DNA of 64,000 bases from Poecilobothrus nobilitatus (Eukaryota > Arthropoda > Insecta > Diptera > Dolichopodidae). Shown here piece by piece: positions 38,337 to 50,876 of this stretch; the stretch's first letter is position 1; each line of letters opens with the position of its first letter. The DNA lies in NCBI GenBank assembly GCA_947095535.1, contig OX352774.1, positions 260,311,843 to 260,375,842 of the forward strand, written 5' to 3'. Position numbers and translations under genes: made by a program. The notes below the pieces were generated by a model that was not told the DNA's origin, made no database searches, and saw nothing but the letters and a program-made list of their open reading frames with translations.

Positions 38337-38587
38337 TTATTTATTTATTTATTTATATCCAGGTACCATGGTACATAAATGTGCCAGGTAACTATAACCC
38401 CTGTTTCCTGGTAGGAATGTGGGGTATACGAGATATTATGATATATAAAGTATTTATATATTGCGATATATGTATATATATTTTTTTTTATATTATAATT
38501 ATTGTACACAGCCGGGAATCGAACCTGAGACCTCTCATTCCCTTATGAATGAGAAGCGGTGCTTCAACCTCTGCACCAATGGCTGGA
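38337..38587 (-). mobile_element. tRNA-derived SINE, copy C
   Basis: On the minus strand a tRNA-like head begins near 38587, with A-box-like TGGTGCAGAGGTTGA and B box GGTTCGATTCC. A body with ACATTTATGT follows, then a (TAAA)n tail at the 38340 end. The 12-bp target-site duplication TCCTTATAATAT flanks it (38325-38336 and 38588-38599), the signature of LINE-driven insertion. The body shares its 3' core with the copies at 41137 and 61068, but the tRNA head is different. Confidence 0.8.
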
Positions 38588-38741
38588 TCCTTATAATATG
38601 TTTATTAGTACGAAATAATGGAATAAAAAATAAGTATATGTATATAATTTATCTTAATAATTAATAATTAATTAATATCATATTGTAATTCTTGTATAAG
38701 ATAATAGATGGCGTAGAAATAAAGAAATAAGTAAGGGGAGC

Positions 38742-39466
38742 GCCACGAAATCCCAAAAAAAAAATAATCCTAAATGCCAAAATCCCTAAAAACAAAAAAT
38801 CTTTAATTGTAAAATCCCTAAATCCCAAAATTCCGAAATTCCAAATTCAAAAATCTAAAAATACCAAAGTAGTTTTGATATTATAGCTCATTTTGAGTTT
38901 AGAGTTGGATCCAAAACCAGGATTGCCGCTTTTCCAGAATATGTATTATGTATATACCAGATTTTCAATTAGAAGGGATTTTATAGTTAGATACAAAATC
39001 CGTGTTCCAGTAATTTGTTTAACGGTGGTTTGGAAGCGGTAGTCCCCAAATTTTAAAAGCTTCTTTTTTTTTTGAAATATATATGTAAAAAATATAATTA
39101 CTGGTGATTTTAGAATTGGATCAGAGTTTAACAAAACGGAAACAAAATTTTATTTTCAAGATTTTTTTTGTTCAAGATTGTTTTTTTCAGGTTTTTGTTT
39201 TTCAAGATTTTTAACTTCAAGATTTTTTTTGTTCCAGATTTTTTTTTTCAGGATATCGATGTGGACCCTCATCTGAAATAAAAAAAATTCAAAACGAATT
39301 ATGATAACGAAAATAGTTTAGGATTTTGGTATTTGGGGTTTTGGAATTTTGGGATTTTGGTATTTGGGATTTTGGAATTTGTGGATTTTGAATTTTCGAA
39401 TTTTGGTATTTTGGGATTTTGTGTTTGGGATTTTGTATTTGGGATTTTGTATTTGCGATTTGGTGA
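38742..39466. mobile_element. Probable foldback element with long AAATCCC/GGGATTT arms
   Basis: The left arm (38742-38875) is a run of degenerate AAATCCCAAAAT units starting GCCACGAAATCCC. The right arm (about 39305-39466) is the inverse, GGGATTTTGGTATTT units, ending GCGATTTGGTGAC. The unique centre includes CCAGGATTGCCGCTTTTCCAG. A relative with similar ends lies at about 45281-45840. There is no coding capacity. Low complexity makes the exact borders uncertain. Confidence 0.5.
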
Positions 39467-41136
39467 CCAACCCATAAGTAGGTACGTCTAATTTTTATTT
39501 TATATTTTATTTTTACGTACGACTCATGGTCTTGTGTAATAGCTACTGCTAAATAATCAACGTCTTAATGAAATGAATGATTCCAGAAAACGAAGCTTAG
39601 ACAAATATTAATTATAAATGACTTAGTGAATGGAAAAAAAAGATAAGATGTTCATAATAGGCCTAGTAACTTTATAACTTCTGCTTGTAAAGGTTTTTAT
39701 TAGTAGAAATTAAATTGATTAGTTTTTCTTTAAATTGTTATGAAAGTGGGATTTTAAAACTTGCATAACATCAAAATTTAAATTTAAAACTTATCAAATT
39801 CTAACAGGTTTTCTGACTTTTACATTTAGAGTAGTATACAATACAATTCAAGTTGATTTTTATATATGTATGTACATATGTACTTCTAAATTACTTTAAA
39901 AAAAGTTTATGATAAAATTTCAATTACATAGTTCAAAAATTGTCATAAAACAAAACCAGAAATTTTCTAAAATATGTATTATAGGTATGTAAGTATGTAA
40001 AAATAAACTAGCTTTGTTTTTTTTGTGTATAAATTATGTCTATCATTCTTATAGTTACTAATGCTTAGAAATGTAATAAAATAATTGACTATTCTTCTAC
40101 ATGTATAACAGTTTATAAATTGTATGTCATAAATAATGACATATGTCATCACTCATAAATAAGTACGTATTATATAAGTTTTTTTTTTGTAATGCACCAG
40201 ACGTTTTTTTATATTATATAATATTTTTAGTTTTTTTTTTTTTTTTTTTAAATCTAACAAATTAACTTTGATATTTAACTTATATGTTATATAGATCAAA
40301 AGTTTTAAGTCACAGAATCATATATATGTACATACATACCAAAATAAAAACAAAATTGTAAAATAATATCCGTAAATTATTTAGAGGTGTGTTTATAAAA
40401 GTGATCATGTACTTATATTTGTATATTAGTTAATATACACATGTATATGCATAAGTAAACACATAATATACTTAAAAGTCATTTACATTAAAAATGTTTA
40501 AAATTCAAGCGACTGTTTAAACAATTTTTAAAATAAATATTTTGCAATAGCTATTTTTTATGGTAAAAGTTTTATATTTAAAAAAAAAAATAATACAGTG
40601 GGGTGTATAATAACTACAGAAACAAAAAAAAAATATGTTTACTGTTTGGAAATATGTATGTCTATACACTTTTTTTTTTCATTATTATATAATATATGTA
40701 TTATATTTTTACAACAGCTTGGTGTATATTCAGTAGTATAACAAAGTAGAAATAATATTTAACAGAAATTCTATATAAACAATGTATGTACGTATATTTA
40801 AAAACATTTATTAAAATACTTTCAATTTGATATTCTTTTCTTGTTGCCATTTTCTATAAATTTTATATCTTAATCTTTTTTAACCATACTACTCCTATAA
40901 GGAGGGTATTCACTAAGTCATTTTTAATCCATATTTGACTAAGCTTTACATTAGTTTCACTCTATAAACCGTTGATTATGCGGTTATTAAATAGCTGTAT
41001 TGCACAAGATTATAGATACATATATGAAACAAAAATAATTTGATTTGTGCGCCATCTATTATCTCATACAAGAATTAGTTTTATTTTATAATTTTTTTAT
41101 ATTAATATTATATTAATTTATTTTTTATTTAATTAT

Positions 41137-41339
41137 TTTTTTTTTTTCATTTTGTTAGTGCATTTTTCTGCCACATAAATGTGAACATGAAATTACACAG
41201 CCTTTGCTTTTCAGGTGGTGGCTGTAAATGTCGTAAGGGTCAGTAACTTTTACGACGCGTGTGGGATTCGAACCCACACTCCCCTCGGTGTTTACACCGT
41301 ATTTTATACACTCTTACCGACTAGGTAACCGAGCCCCTA
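41137..41339 (-). mobile_element. tRNA-derived SINE, copy A
   Basis: Minus-strand tRNA head at about 41256-41338, with A-box-like TAGTCGGTAAGAGT and a perfect B box GGTTCGAATCC. The body contains ACATTTATGTGGCAG. The A-rich tail is the T run at 41137-41147. The flanking 11-bp duplication TATTTAATTAT (41126-41136 and 41340-41350) confirms retrotransposition. It shares head and body with the copy at 61068-61256. It should not be read as a tRNA gene. Confidence 0.85.
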
Positions 41340-43026
41340 TATTTAATTATATTACACTAATCATATATTTTAAAATCTATATTATTTTTTTTTTTTATTA
41401 ATCTATATTATTTAGATGGGGTTTGAATCCGAGACCGTAGCCTTAGCTGAATATTACCTTTTATATATACCTTTTATAATTAATTCTTTGCATATGATCA
41501 TTTTATTCATTGGTCTTTTCCTATATATATTTAAATTAGTTCTAAAAGTAAAAACAAAGATAACTTCAAGTTTTCAAACAGTCAACAAATTTCAAGAGAG
41601 TCGAAAGATTATAAAACGATATAATATGTATATTTATGTATTATATATGTATACATTATGTAAGTAGAATAAATAAACTTAGAACTTATCTATATATTTA
41701 TAAATTTTGTTACTGACTTAAATTATTGATCCTCACCTTTTTATGATTTTGTAAAAAGCATTTTGTACATATAGCTATATGTACATACATATATAATTTT
41801 TTAAATATCACACCTTGGTTTAAAATTAAAATAGATAATAAGGTATATAATTGTAATATTTGTATAATAATTTTATTGTTATAATATGTAATTGTTAAAG
41901 AGTTATAAAAAAATCTTTTTGAAAAAAATGCTACCAAAAATATAAAATACAAAAAAAAAAAAAAAAAAACAAATATAATCACAAACACTAAATAAGTTAA
42001 GTACAGATTACGTTTTATCTTTTTATTTTTTTTTTTTATAATAAAATAACAAAATAAAAAAATGTATTTTCCTCCTGTCATTATCAACTAATAAATATTT
42101 AACTTTGATGTTATCAGTATATCATCAAACTTATAGATATTGTATTTAATATTTATTTTTTAAGTGTATATCTTTAGATAGGATACCATATATTATACAT
42201 ACCATGTAAATTTTAAATATATACTTATTATAAGCCAATAAAACACTTCATTATGCTTATATTGAATTTATGTACATACATATTATATAGTTTTATATCA
42301 TGCAGTAATATATATAGTAAGTATTTCTATATAATATAGAGTTAGTAACATTTCATTTTCTAATTATTATAAAATTTGGTAGGTATATATTTTATAGATA
42401 AATTTATAGATATGTAGTTATCAAATATATATAGATAATAAAATTTGTAATTTGTTTGCTTAGACTTCTATTAACGAAAAATGTAAAAGTTAATATAGGG
42501 AATAAAAATACGTTATTGGAATTCAGGTTACATCTTCCTAATTTTTTGTTTTTTGTTTTTCATATTATCACTTAATCCTTTTTTTTTTTTTTTGGATTGT
42601 AAAAACTAAAACGTATTTATGTATACTTAATTTTTGTTTTAGTTTTGTAAAAAAAAAATATTTTGGTTTTTAAGCAGAGTTATGATTAATAAGTAAGTAC
42701 AAAAAAAAATTTGGTTTTGACTAACATTTTAGATCATTAGATCAATTTACTGCTGTTATATGGACCTGCTGTTCATAATTTTATATGATAAGTATATTGA
42801 ATGACAAAAATATGTATTATAAACTGTGGGACAATCATTCATTTAATAAAAAGAACTTTTTATTTTTTATTGTAAATATAAAAAAAAAACTTTCTATCGA
42901 TTTAAAGTAAATACATTATAATTATAGATAACAAAATGAACATTATTAAACTGTTTAAACAACAGCTATATATATGTACATATATAGTTAGAGAAGAAAA
43001 TTAGAGGCTTAATTTGAAAAAAAACA

Positions 43027-44310
43027 AGGTAGAATGTAAACCAACGGTTTTTAAAAGCGCACATTTCCAAAACTCAATACAAACTGTTTAGAAGTGTGAC
43101 TTACACAAAAATTTGAAAATTTCATGTAATAAGAAAAAATGTGAAAATAGGACATTTTTGAAATTTTGAGGGGCTGTAAGTCCGGAATCCTATATAACTA
43201 AGAAAAGCTGTTAACACACATAAAAATATATTATTGAACCTTTAATTTTCATGTTTTGCCGAAGAAAAATTTGTACAGGTGCCTAAGTTACAGGTGTCTA
43301 AAAATAGCAAATTTTCAATTTTTGAGGCGTAATAACTCTTAAAGAGGAGGTGTTACCAAAAAAATTTCTGAGGAAACTTATACTAATTCTAAAATTTCAG
43401 ATTCCTATCTGAAGGGGTGCCGGAGTTATGAAAAAAGAAATTTCATGCAAAATGTGGTTTTCACATAACGGTAAATTTAAATAGTAAATTACAAAATATT
43501 ACATAATTTTGATATTGTTTTATATAGATAATAAAATTTTCGATCTTCTGGCGCTTTTAGATTGCAAAATTATTACGCAGAGCCCGAGATATATACATCT
43601 GAAAATGGGGCTTTTTTGCAATTTTGAAGAGCTGCAACTTTGGAACCCTTTACAACTAAAATAAACCTTTAACACATGTAAAAATATATTATTGTAGCTT
43701 TAATTTTTATATCTTGCAGAAGTAAAATGTGTACAGGTTCCTAAGTTACAGGTGTTTAAAAATAGCAAATTTTCAATTTTTAGGCCCTAATAGCTCATAA
43801 ACAGGGGGTGGTCTGAAAATATTTTCTGAGCAAACTTATACTAATTCTAAAAGTTCTTTCTTGCCTCAAAATTTCAAGCTTCTATCTAGAAGCGTGCCGG
43901 AGTTATGAAAGTAGAAAAATCATGCAAAATTTGGTTTTCACATAACGGTAAATTTAAATACTAAATTTAAAAAAATTGTATAATTTTGATATTAATTTAC
44001 AAAGATAAAAGAAATACCTGTCGAATGACGTTTTCAGATTGAAAAAATCTTAAGCAGAACATAAGATATATGCATTTAAAAATAGGGCTTTTTCAAAGTT
44101 TAAGGGGCTGTAGCTCCGTAATGCGGGGGGGGGGGGGCTACATGAAAAAGTTGTTCCACAAAATTATTTTTTTTATGAGACCTACCTATGGTTAAAATTT
44201 TTTTTCTCTATCTTTAACGGTGTAGAAGTTTTGTAAACAGACGGACGGACGGACGGACAGAGTGAAACTAATAAGCACATTTTTTCAAAATTTTTTTGGA
44301 AATGTGCTAA
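43027..44310 (+). repeat. Dispersed repeat, copy 2, with 477-bp internal duplication
   Basis: It is the same family as 7772-8480 in inverse orientation. The ends are GCGCACATTTCC and GGAAATGTGC. A block beginning CATAACGGTAAATTTAAAT occurs at 43464 and again at 43941, giving a 477-bp tandem duplication that copy 1 lacks. A run of 13 G (44125-44137) and a (GACG)n stretch with ACAGAGTGAAAC near 44240-44270 close the copy. Confidence 0.75.
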
Positions 44311-45280
44311 AAAAAAGAAAAAGATAAAATTCAGTAACAGAATAATATAAAAAATTCAATATATAGTTAAGTATTAGTTAGTTATCAGTTCTACGATTCA
44401 AAAGATAAATATTGACTCAAATTAATATAAAGGTGAATAATAAAAATAAGGTTACCAAAAAAAAAAAACAAAAAAAAAAGTAGAATCATTTGTTATATAT
44501 TTTTATATGTATAATTACTTGTTATATTGTTATTATATAACACAATATTTTACTTTTGGGTAGGAAGTAGGAAGAGTATAATATTATTTCTCTGTTTCTG
44601 TTTCTAAAAGTTTTATATTAAAAATAAATTTTTGTATTATCTAAGTATGAAAGTATTAAAAAAAAAAAAAAAAAAACTGATTAAAAGAAGATTTTAGTAA
44701 GTAATTTTTGATAACAAATTATGTACCTATTCCGGTGCCTGTCTAAAGATACTTTATACTGAATAAAAAATTTCTAATAGAGGTAATACACTTTTTTTTT
44801 TTGGTTTTTTTCTTTTTTATTCTGAAAAATTGTAAAATTATGGACAATTCAATGCATTGTTCTATAGTTTCGCTTTAGATTAATTTAATCTTAACAGTAT
44901 ATATAAAAAAATCAAAAGAATATTATAATATATACATACAGATACATACATATTTAATATTTAAATGAAGTGCTTATGTACATATGTACTTAAATGGTTA
45001 TAGTTTAAAAAACTTTGAAAAATTCTTAAATTATATATAATTTAAATTATCAAATTTTAGAATTGAAAAGATTATAGAGTTTATTAAAATAGTTTTAAAT
45101 TCGAATGTTTGTTTGATATTAAATATTAATTGTTTAAATTTTTTTTTTTATTTTATTGATAATATACGTATACGTATATAGAAATTAATTTTATTTTTAA
45201 ATAAAGAAAAATAAATTATTTAAGGATCGTATTTTCTGTATTTTGAAATTCTGAAATGAAAAATTTAAGTATACAATACC

Positions 45281-45840
45281 CAACTCAAAAGTTTAGGACT
45301 GGGTCCAAAATCTCATAATCTAAATCCCAAATATTCAAAATGCCAAACTCAAACTACTAAAAATGCCAAAAATAAACCCAAAAAAAAAAAAAAAAAATAA
45401 TAAAACTAATTTCAAATATGTATCTTCGAAAATTCTTCATTTTGACAATTGCCTTCATAAAACATTGTGCTGTATATAAATTTGATATTAAAATATATGT
45501 ACATATATAAATTTTGGAAAAGGGGGAAATCCTAATTTCGTAATCAATTTATAAAATTTTTTCCAATTCAAAATCTCTCATATATATATATATTCTGCAA
45601 AAACCAACTCTAAAATCCCTTCCTTAACGTTACATATACAAGTATACATGTCCTTCAACAACAAACCATTTAAAATAATGGAGGCTGCCGTCCCAAATCC
45701 TCCCAAAAAAAATTTATGAAACTTTGATTTTATCAAATCTAAAATCCTTTCCAATTTTTAAATTCATAAAAAGACATTTTTTTGTGACTTTGGATTCTTT
45801 TTACTGAGAATTTTTTTTTTTTGGGATTTCGGTGGCTTCC
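45281..45840. mobile_element. Relative of the AAATCCC foldback element
   Basis: The left part has AAATCCCAAATATTC and AATGCCAAAC units, and the right end reads TTGGGATTTCGGTGGC, complementary to the GCCAC..AAATCCC start at 38742. The centre is AT-rich and poorly conserved. Borders are approximate. Confidence 0.35.
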
Positions 45841-46722
45841 CAAATTTTATAGATATAAATTGAGTTTGTATTAATTTGAATTTCCTAAAAATTGGACATT
45901 TTCTTAGATTATTGTAATAACATGAAAAATAATAGTAAGTACATTAAAAATTTTTAAACTGGTTTTTAAAATTAAACGAAACCTATTGAGTTTTTAGTTT
46001 CAAAATTATCTTTACTTTTTGATGTTTGAACTTTTTTTTTTGGGGTAGATAAAATTTTGGGAATCCATGAACCGAAAATGTGGAAGTAAAAGAAATTTAT
46101 TTAAATAAATAGACAAAACATAAAAAATAAGTTATATATAAATTCAAATTAAAGTTTAAAATACATATATTTCTTTTATCTTTAAGTATATACATATATG
46201 TACATGTATATCAAGATAATTTCTTTTCAATATATCTATTATAACTATATTTAAGTGTTATAAATTTACAATTATGTAATACAAATGTACGAGTAAGTAT
46301 TTATAATAAATGATTCATCATTTTTCCAAACAGTCAAATTAAAAACTTTAATTTAAGTACAAAAACCTTGTGGAAATTTAATATTTCATAATACATACTC
46401 CCAAATAATTCATTAATATTTCAAAATATTTAAATTAACTTAATAAATTTGATTTTGTAATATTTAAATTAGATTTATATTTAATTAATATAAAAAACAT
46501 AAATATAGTGATATAGGCTTATTAAAATACATAACAAAAATCACAAAAAAAATTTTGTACTACTTTTTAATAAAATTAATTTGAAGAAAGTTAAAAATGA
46601 AAAATATCCACCCACATATTCAATATATATTGCACCTAATATAAAACCAAATTAAAATTAACTTAATTGATTTTCTTTTAGGCCTAAATTCTAATGAATT
46701 ACAAAATATATACATATATATA

Positions 46723-46731
<9 letters not shown>

Positions 46732-46753
<22 letters not shown>
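46732..46753. repeat. TA dinucleotide microsatellite
   Basis: Uninterrupted TA repeat. Another lies at about 50847-50868. Such tracts are common across the window. Confidence 0.85.
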
Positions 46754-47379
46754 AATTGACTTTTGATCAGTTTTTTTGTAATTTTTACATTTAAATTTTG
46801 AAAATATATTATCGGTTCAAATTAGGTTAAATGATTATCATTTTTTATGTTATTTTATTTTAAAATACATATATTCAATACATATAATATATATGGATGT
46901 ATATATTTACCATAAATTTCATTGTTTACCATGTTTTTTTTTTTTTTTTTTTGCTTATTTTCATTCAATAAAAGAGAAAATCTATTGAATTGAATAAAAA
47001 AAAAAATTATCTATCTTTATTTTATACCAATATGTAATATATATAGTACAGTGTCTATATGTAGATATATAATTATTTATGTATATGTTGTTGCGTTTAG
47101 ATTTAATAATCTTCTTAAAATAAATTTTACATTTTAAGATAACCAATCTGAGATACCCCACATCATTTTGATAAATAACAGAAGCTTAAAAAGCTTTCCA
47201 ACATTTTTTTTTGTTGTTTTTTTTATTATTAAAAATATTTTATCTGTTATAGTAAGTAATGGTGGCAAAATTTGTTTTTTTTTTTTTTTCATTTTACAAT
47301 AAAAATTAAAAGAAAAAAAAATTTTTTTCACCTTAATCAATCGGGGCAATCATTTTTTTTTTTTTTAAATTTGTATGTT

Positions 47380-47705
47380 ATTGTCAATTGTAAGCGATTT
47401 TAGTTAATAGTTCGATGACTACCGTTTGGGTGCTGTTTTTTTTGTTACTAATACATTTATCTATTTCTGCACACTTTACTAGTTGGTGCACTTATAGTAA
47501 TTATACTATCCGTTGTTAATTGTTATACGATTTGTTCTTATTCAATAGAGGCAATACTATAAAGTCGTACTTCATACAGAAATTGTTGCTTTAACGAATC
47601 ACTTCCAGAATATGATGAACGTGCTGTTTTATGTTTTGATATTTCAAATGAATTTATACTACTGTATAGTCATAATATTACTACGGCTTCGATTTATGTT
47701 TAAAT
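47380..47705 (-). pseudogene. Coding-like island left of the 259-bp-unit element
   Basis: GC-richer than its surroundings. On the minus strand a frame reads KHKTARSSYSGSDSLKQQFL and goes on to LYSIASIE before a stop at about 47546. Opposite frames are also partly open; one plus-strand frame from ATG at 47415 looks like a signal peptide (MTTVWVLFFLLLIHLSISA) but stops after 34 codons. I cannot decide the strand. It could be a decayed gene or exon split by the inserted element, with a partner island at 48840-49290. Confidence 0.25.
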
Positions 47706-47761
47706 TATCATTCTAGTAATACACGTTTTCTTTTTTCGTTATTAATTTATTTGATATTTTT

Positions 47762-48822
47762 ATACCCGTATGAACTATGTTCAAGGGTATAATAAATTTG
47801 CCATTACGTTTGTGACACCTTAAAGGAGTCGAGCTAGATATAGTGTCAAAGGTATGGATCGGCTCAGAATCGAATTCTGAGTCGATTAAGCCATGTACGT
47901 CCGTCCGTCCGCACGATAACTCAAAAAATAAAGGAGCTAGGAGGCTGCAATTTTTTTTACGGCACTTTTGCAAAATTGTTAGTTTTGCTATTTAAATCCA
48001 ACATTTTCGGTCGGCGGGTTCGAGTAGCTGCCATAAAACTTCTATCTTTATATAGAAATAACTCAGTATCTATTCAAGCTAGGTTTCTGAAATTTTGCAA
48101 ATGATGATCAAGTTTTATGGCAACAACTTCTGTAAAATTTGGTTGTGGTGGTGCGGCGGGTTCGGGTAGCTGCCATACAACTTCTCCGTTTAAATGAGAA
48201 TAACTCAGTGTCTATTGAAGCTAGCAACCTGAAATTTAGTAACGAGGTGTCGAGTTACAGGCCAACATTTTTTGTAAAATTTGGTTGGTCTAGAGCAGCC
48301 GGTTCAGGCTTCTTGCACCTCTTCGAACTTAATAAAGCTAGGCGTCTGAAATCTTGCAAATGATGATCAAATTTTATGGCAACCACTTTTGCAAAATTTG
48401 GTTGTGGTGGTGCGACGGGTTCGGGTAGCTGCCATACAACTTATCCGTTTAAATGAGAATAACTCAGTGTCTATTGAAGCTAGGAACCTGAAATTTAGTA
48501 AAGAGGTGTCGAGTTATAGGCCAACAACTTTTGTAAAATTTGGTTGGTCTATAGCAGTCGGTTCAGGCTTCTTGCACCTCTTGGAACCTAATGAAGCTAG
48601 GCGTCTGAAATTTTGCAAATGATGATCAAGTTTTATGGCAACAACTTTTGTAAAATTTGGTTCTGTGTGTTGTTGTGACGGGTTCGGGTAGCTGCCATAC
48701 AACTTCTCCGTTTAAATGAGAATAACAATTTACATAAATATATCTCTGTAGTTCGGTTCTGAATGTTTTTAAAAGATGATCAAGTTTTATAGAAACAGGA
48801 TATATTACGTTCATACGGGTAT
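47762..48822. mobile_element. TIR element carrying 259-bp tandem units
   Basis: The terminal inverted repeats ATACCCGTATGAAC begin at 47762 and end at 48822. Inside, units starting GGTTGTGGTGGTGCGGCGGG repeat at 48141 and 48400, with a degenerate unit at 48659: an exact period of 259 bp. A shortened unit lies before them (about 48010-48140). The left part has GAGTCGATTAAGCCATGTA followed by (CGTC)n and GATAACTC, an arrangement I recall from fly repeats. Open frames in the units (48139-48363, 48389-48622) are in different frames and are repeat artefacts, since 259 is not a multiple of three. Confidence 0.75.
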
Positions 48823-48839
48823 CCCAGAGTTGACACAGT

Positions 48840-49290
48840 CTACTCTACTACACTCTTCCTCGTTTTTACATAAATTTAAACTATTTGTCGATGCGTCCAT
48901 TCAATTAGAACGTTCATCTTCCTATTTTTACAATTTTTACAATACTTAAATTTGTTGTTGACTTAAGTTTAATGCACTTATTGTCGATAATGTAGAAGAT
49001 TGTGTTGCCTTTGTAATTGTTGCTATTGTAATAAAAGTGCTATTTGTAACTTTTGTTGCTTCATTTTTGCCATTATCAGATTTATTTGATTCTTCGGATC
49101 TTGACAAAAGTAAAGCAGTTTATGCTTTTTAATTAAATGAGCTTCAAAGCATACATTTTCTATTTTCGTTGTGTAAAACTACCATTACTTATATAGATCC
49201 TTAATAGTTTTCAGAATCTTGATGTTGATGTCGTTTTCGATTGATGTATTTTTCGATTTTCTATAGGAAAATAATTTGCTCTAGACTTTC
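48840..49290 (-). pseudogene. Coding-like island right of the 259-bp-unit element
   Basis: On the minus strand a good acceptor (TTACTTTTGTCAAG, ending near 49098) precedes a Ser/Thr/Asn-rich frame (EESNKSDNGKNEATKVTNST), which stops at about 48957. Another fragment farther on reads MDASTNSLNLCKNEEECSRV. Stops interrupt the series. The plus strand is also partly open and hydrophobic there. Probably a decayed coding region related to 47380-47705; no family recognised. Confidence 0.25.
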
Positions 49291-49319
49291 GAATTCTTGA
49301 AGACTGCTCATTGGCATCT

Positions 49320-49402
49320 ATTGGCAACTTGTGTTATTATCATATACTGATAATAACACAAGTTGCCAATATCATATACTGATAATAACACAAGTTGCCA
49401 AT
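49320..49402. repeat. Perfect 23-bp inverted repeat plus a third direct copy
   Basis: The arm at 49320-49342 (starting ATTGGCAACTTGTG) is the exact complement of 49348-49370, with a 5-base loop TATAC. The same right arm recurs at 49380-49402, giving a 32-bp direct repeat. The DNA or RNA could form a perfect hairpin. No gene is associated. Confidence 0.85.
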
Positions 49403-50845
49403 AGATAAAAAAAGATTCTCCTAAAAAAAAAAAACCAAAAACCAAAGGTAAGATAACTTGAAAAAAACCAAATGTTGTTTTTTCGAAATTTCATATCATA
49501 AATTTATTTTTTAATTTTTTTAGTTTTTTTTTTTATTATAGGTTAAAGAGTTAACATATTTATATTTATTTATTTCTATTTTATTTTTTTTTTATTGTTG
49601 AATGATAAATTATGAATTATGTATTTTGGGTGAGAATATAATGGCATTTTGATAGAATCTTTATATGTGTATATAATATAAAAAAAAATTTAAGATACCA
49701 TCTTTATTAAAGGAATTTGAATAATTTTTGCTATTTAGTTCAACTCGAGCTTCATTTATTGTTTATTATTTTTTTATTGTTATACAAAAATTGATCTTTC
49801 GTATTTATGTACATATAATATTTAATCCATAGAAGAATTATATGATTTTCCTTAAATAAATAAAATAATATTTAAAGAAATATAGATATTAATTTATAAT
49901 TACTTAGTAAAATATTATGGAGTCATTTTTCAGAAAATGTCTACTAAATAGTAAACGGAAGTATTTTTTAATTTATTCTTTCAACTCACAGACCATTAAT
50001 TTTTAATATAATGGTTTGTTAGATTACAGAAATAATTTAGTAGTTGTTTAGGTAAATATCTGGACCGTATATTGTACCAACCACTTATCACTAATCAAAA
50101 AATCAAATAATTATTTTTTTTTTATAAGTGAATGTTTTTTTACTAATTAAAAATTTATTGGAGTATTACGAAATATGGTTTTGGAGTAATAAAAACTTAT
50201 CAATAAAATGATTATTTAGTGATTGATAAGTGATTGTTGCAATAGGGCCTAGTTTATATCTATTCGGGAGTCCAATAAAATGATATAGTACGAAACAACT
50301 TACTTTTCAGTTTTATTAAATAAACTGAAGCATTAACTTTCAAAACTTTTTTTTTTTTTTATACTTATTCATTTTCTTTAAGTGTCAAAGAAACTTTCAA
50401 CCAATCTAAAAACGAAACTTTTTATTCAAATAAAAAGTAAAGAAACTAAACGTCAATTTGTTTTAATAGAAACTAAATTCCTTAAGAATTCCATTGATTA
50501 ATATCCATTATACAAGATTATGAAACACAACTATACATACATATACATACAAAATTGATTTCTTAACAAAAAAAAAAAACACGAGATTGAAAGTCGATTG
50601 AAAGAACAGAAATTATACCACACAAGTTTTATTTATGAAAATGTAATTTAGATAAAACAAATAAAAACAAAAAAAAAACATAATTTTTAATTAAAATATC
50701 TTTATCAAAAAATTTTATTTTTAGTTAATGATAAGCGACTGAACAAAAATATATTATAAAGATTAAATTTAAAATTATTTTCATAGTATATTTTTTTGTC
50801 TTTTTGTTTTGATTAATTTAATTGTTTTTATTTTTAATTAAAAAA

Positions 50846-50876
<31 letters not shown>

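Noticed and set aside
41256..41338. tRNA gene on the minus strand
   Set aside because: B box is perfect, but the cloverleaf is not convincing, and the segment is the head of a SINE with tail and target-site duplication.
41416..41440. Second tRNA-like B box next to SINE copy A (GGGTTTGAATCC)
   Set aside because: No A box or cloverleaf around it; probably chance or an old fragment.
48139..48622. Two similar open frames of 74-77 codons
   Set aside because: They are the same 259-bp repeat unit read in two different frames; no protein-level conservation is needed to explain them.
47380..49290. Stop-codon reassignment (TAA read as Gln) making long minus-strand frames
   Set aside because: Reading TAA as Gln does lengthen the frames, but TAA is by far the commonest stop by chance at this AT content, and the neighbouring genes use TAA as a normal stop.
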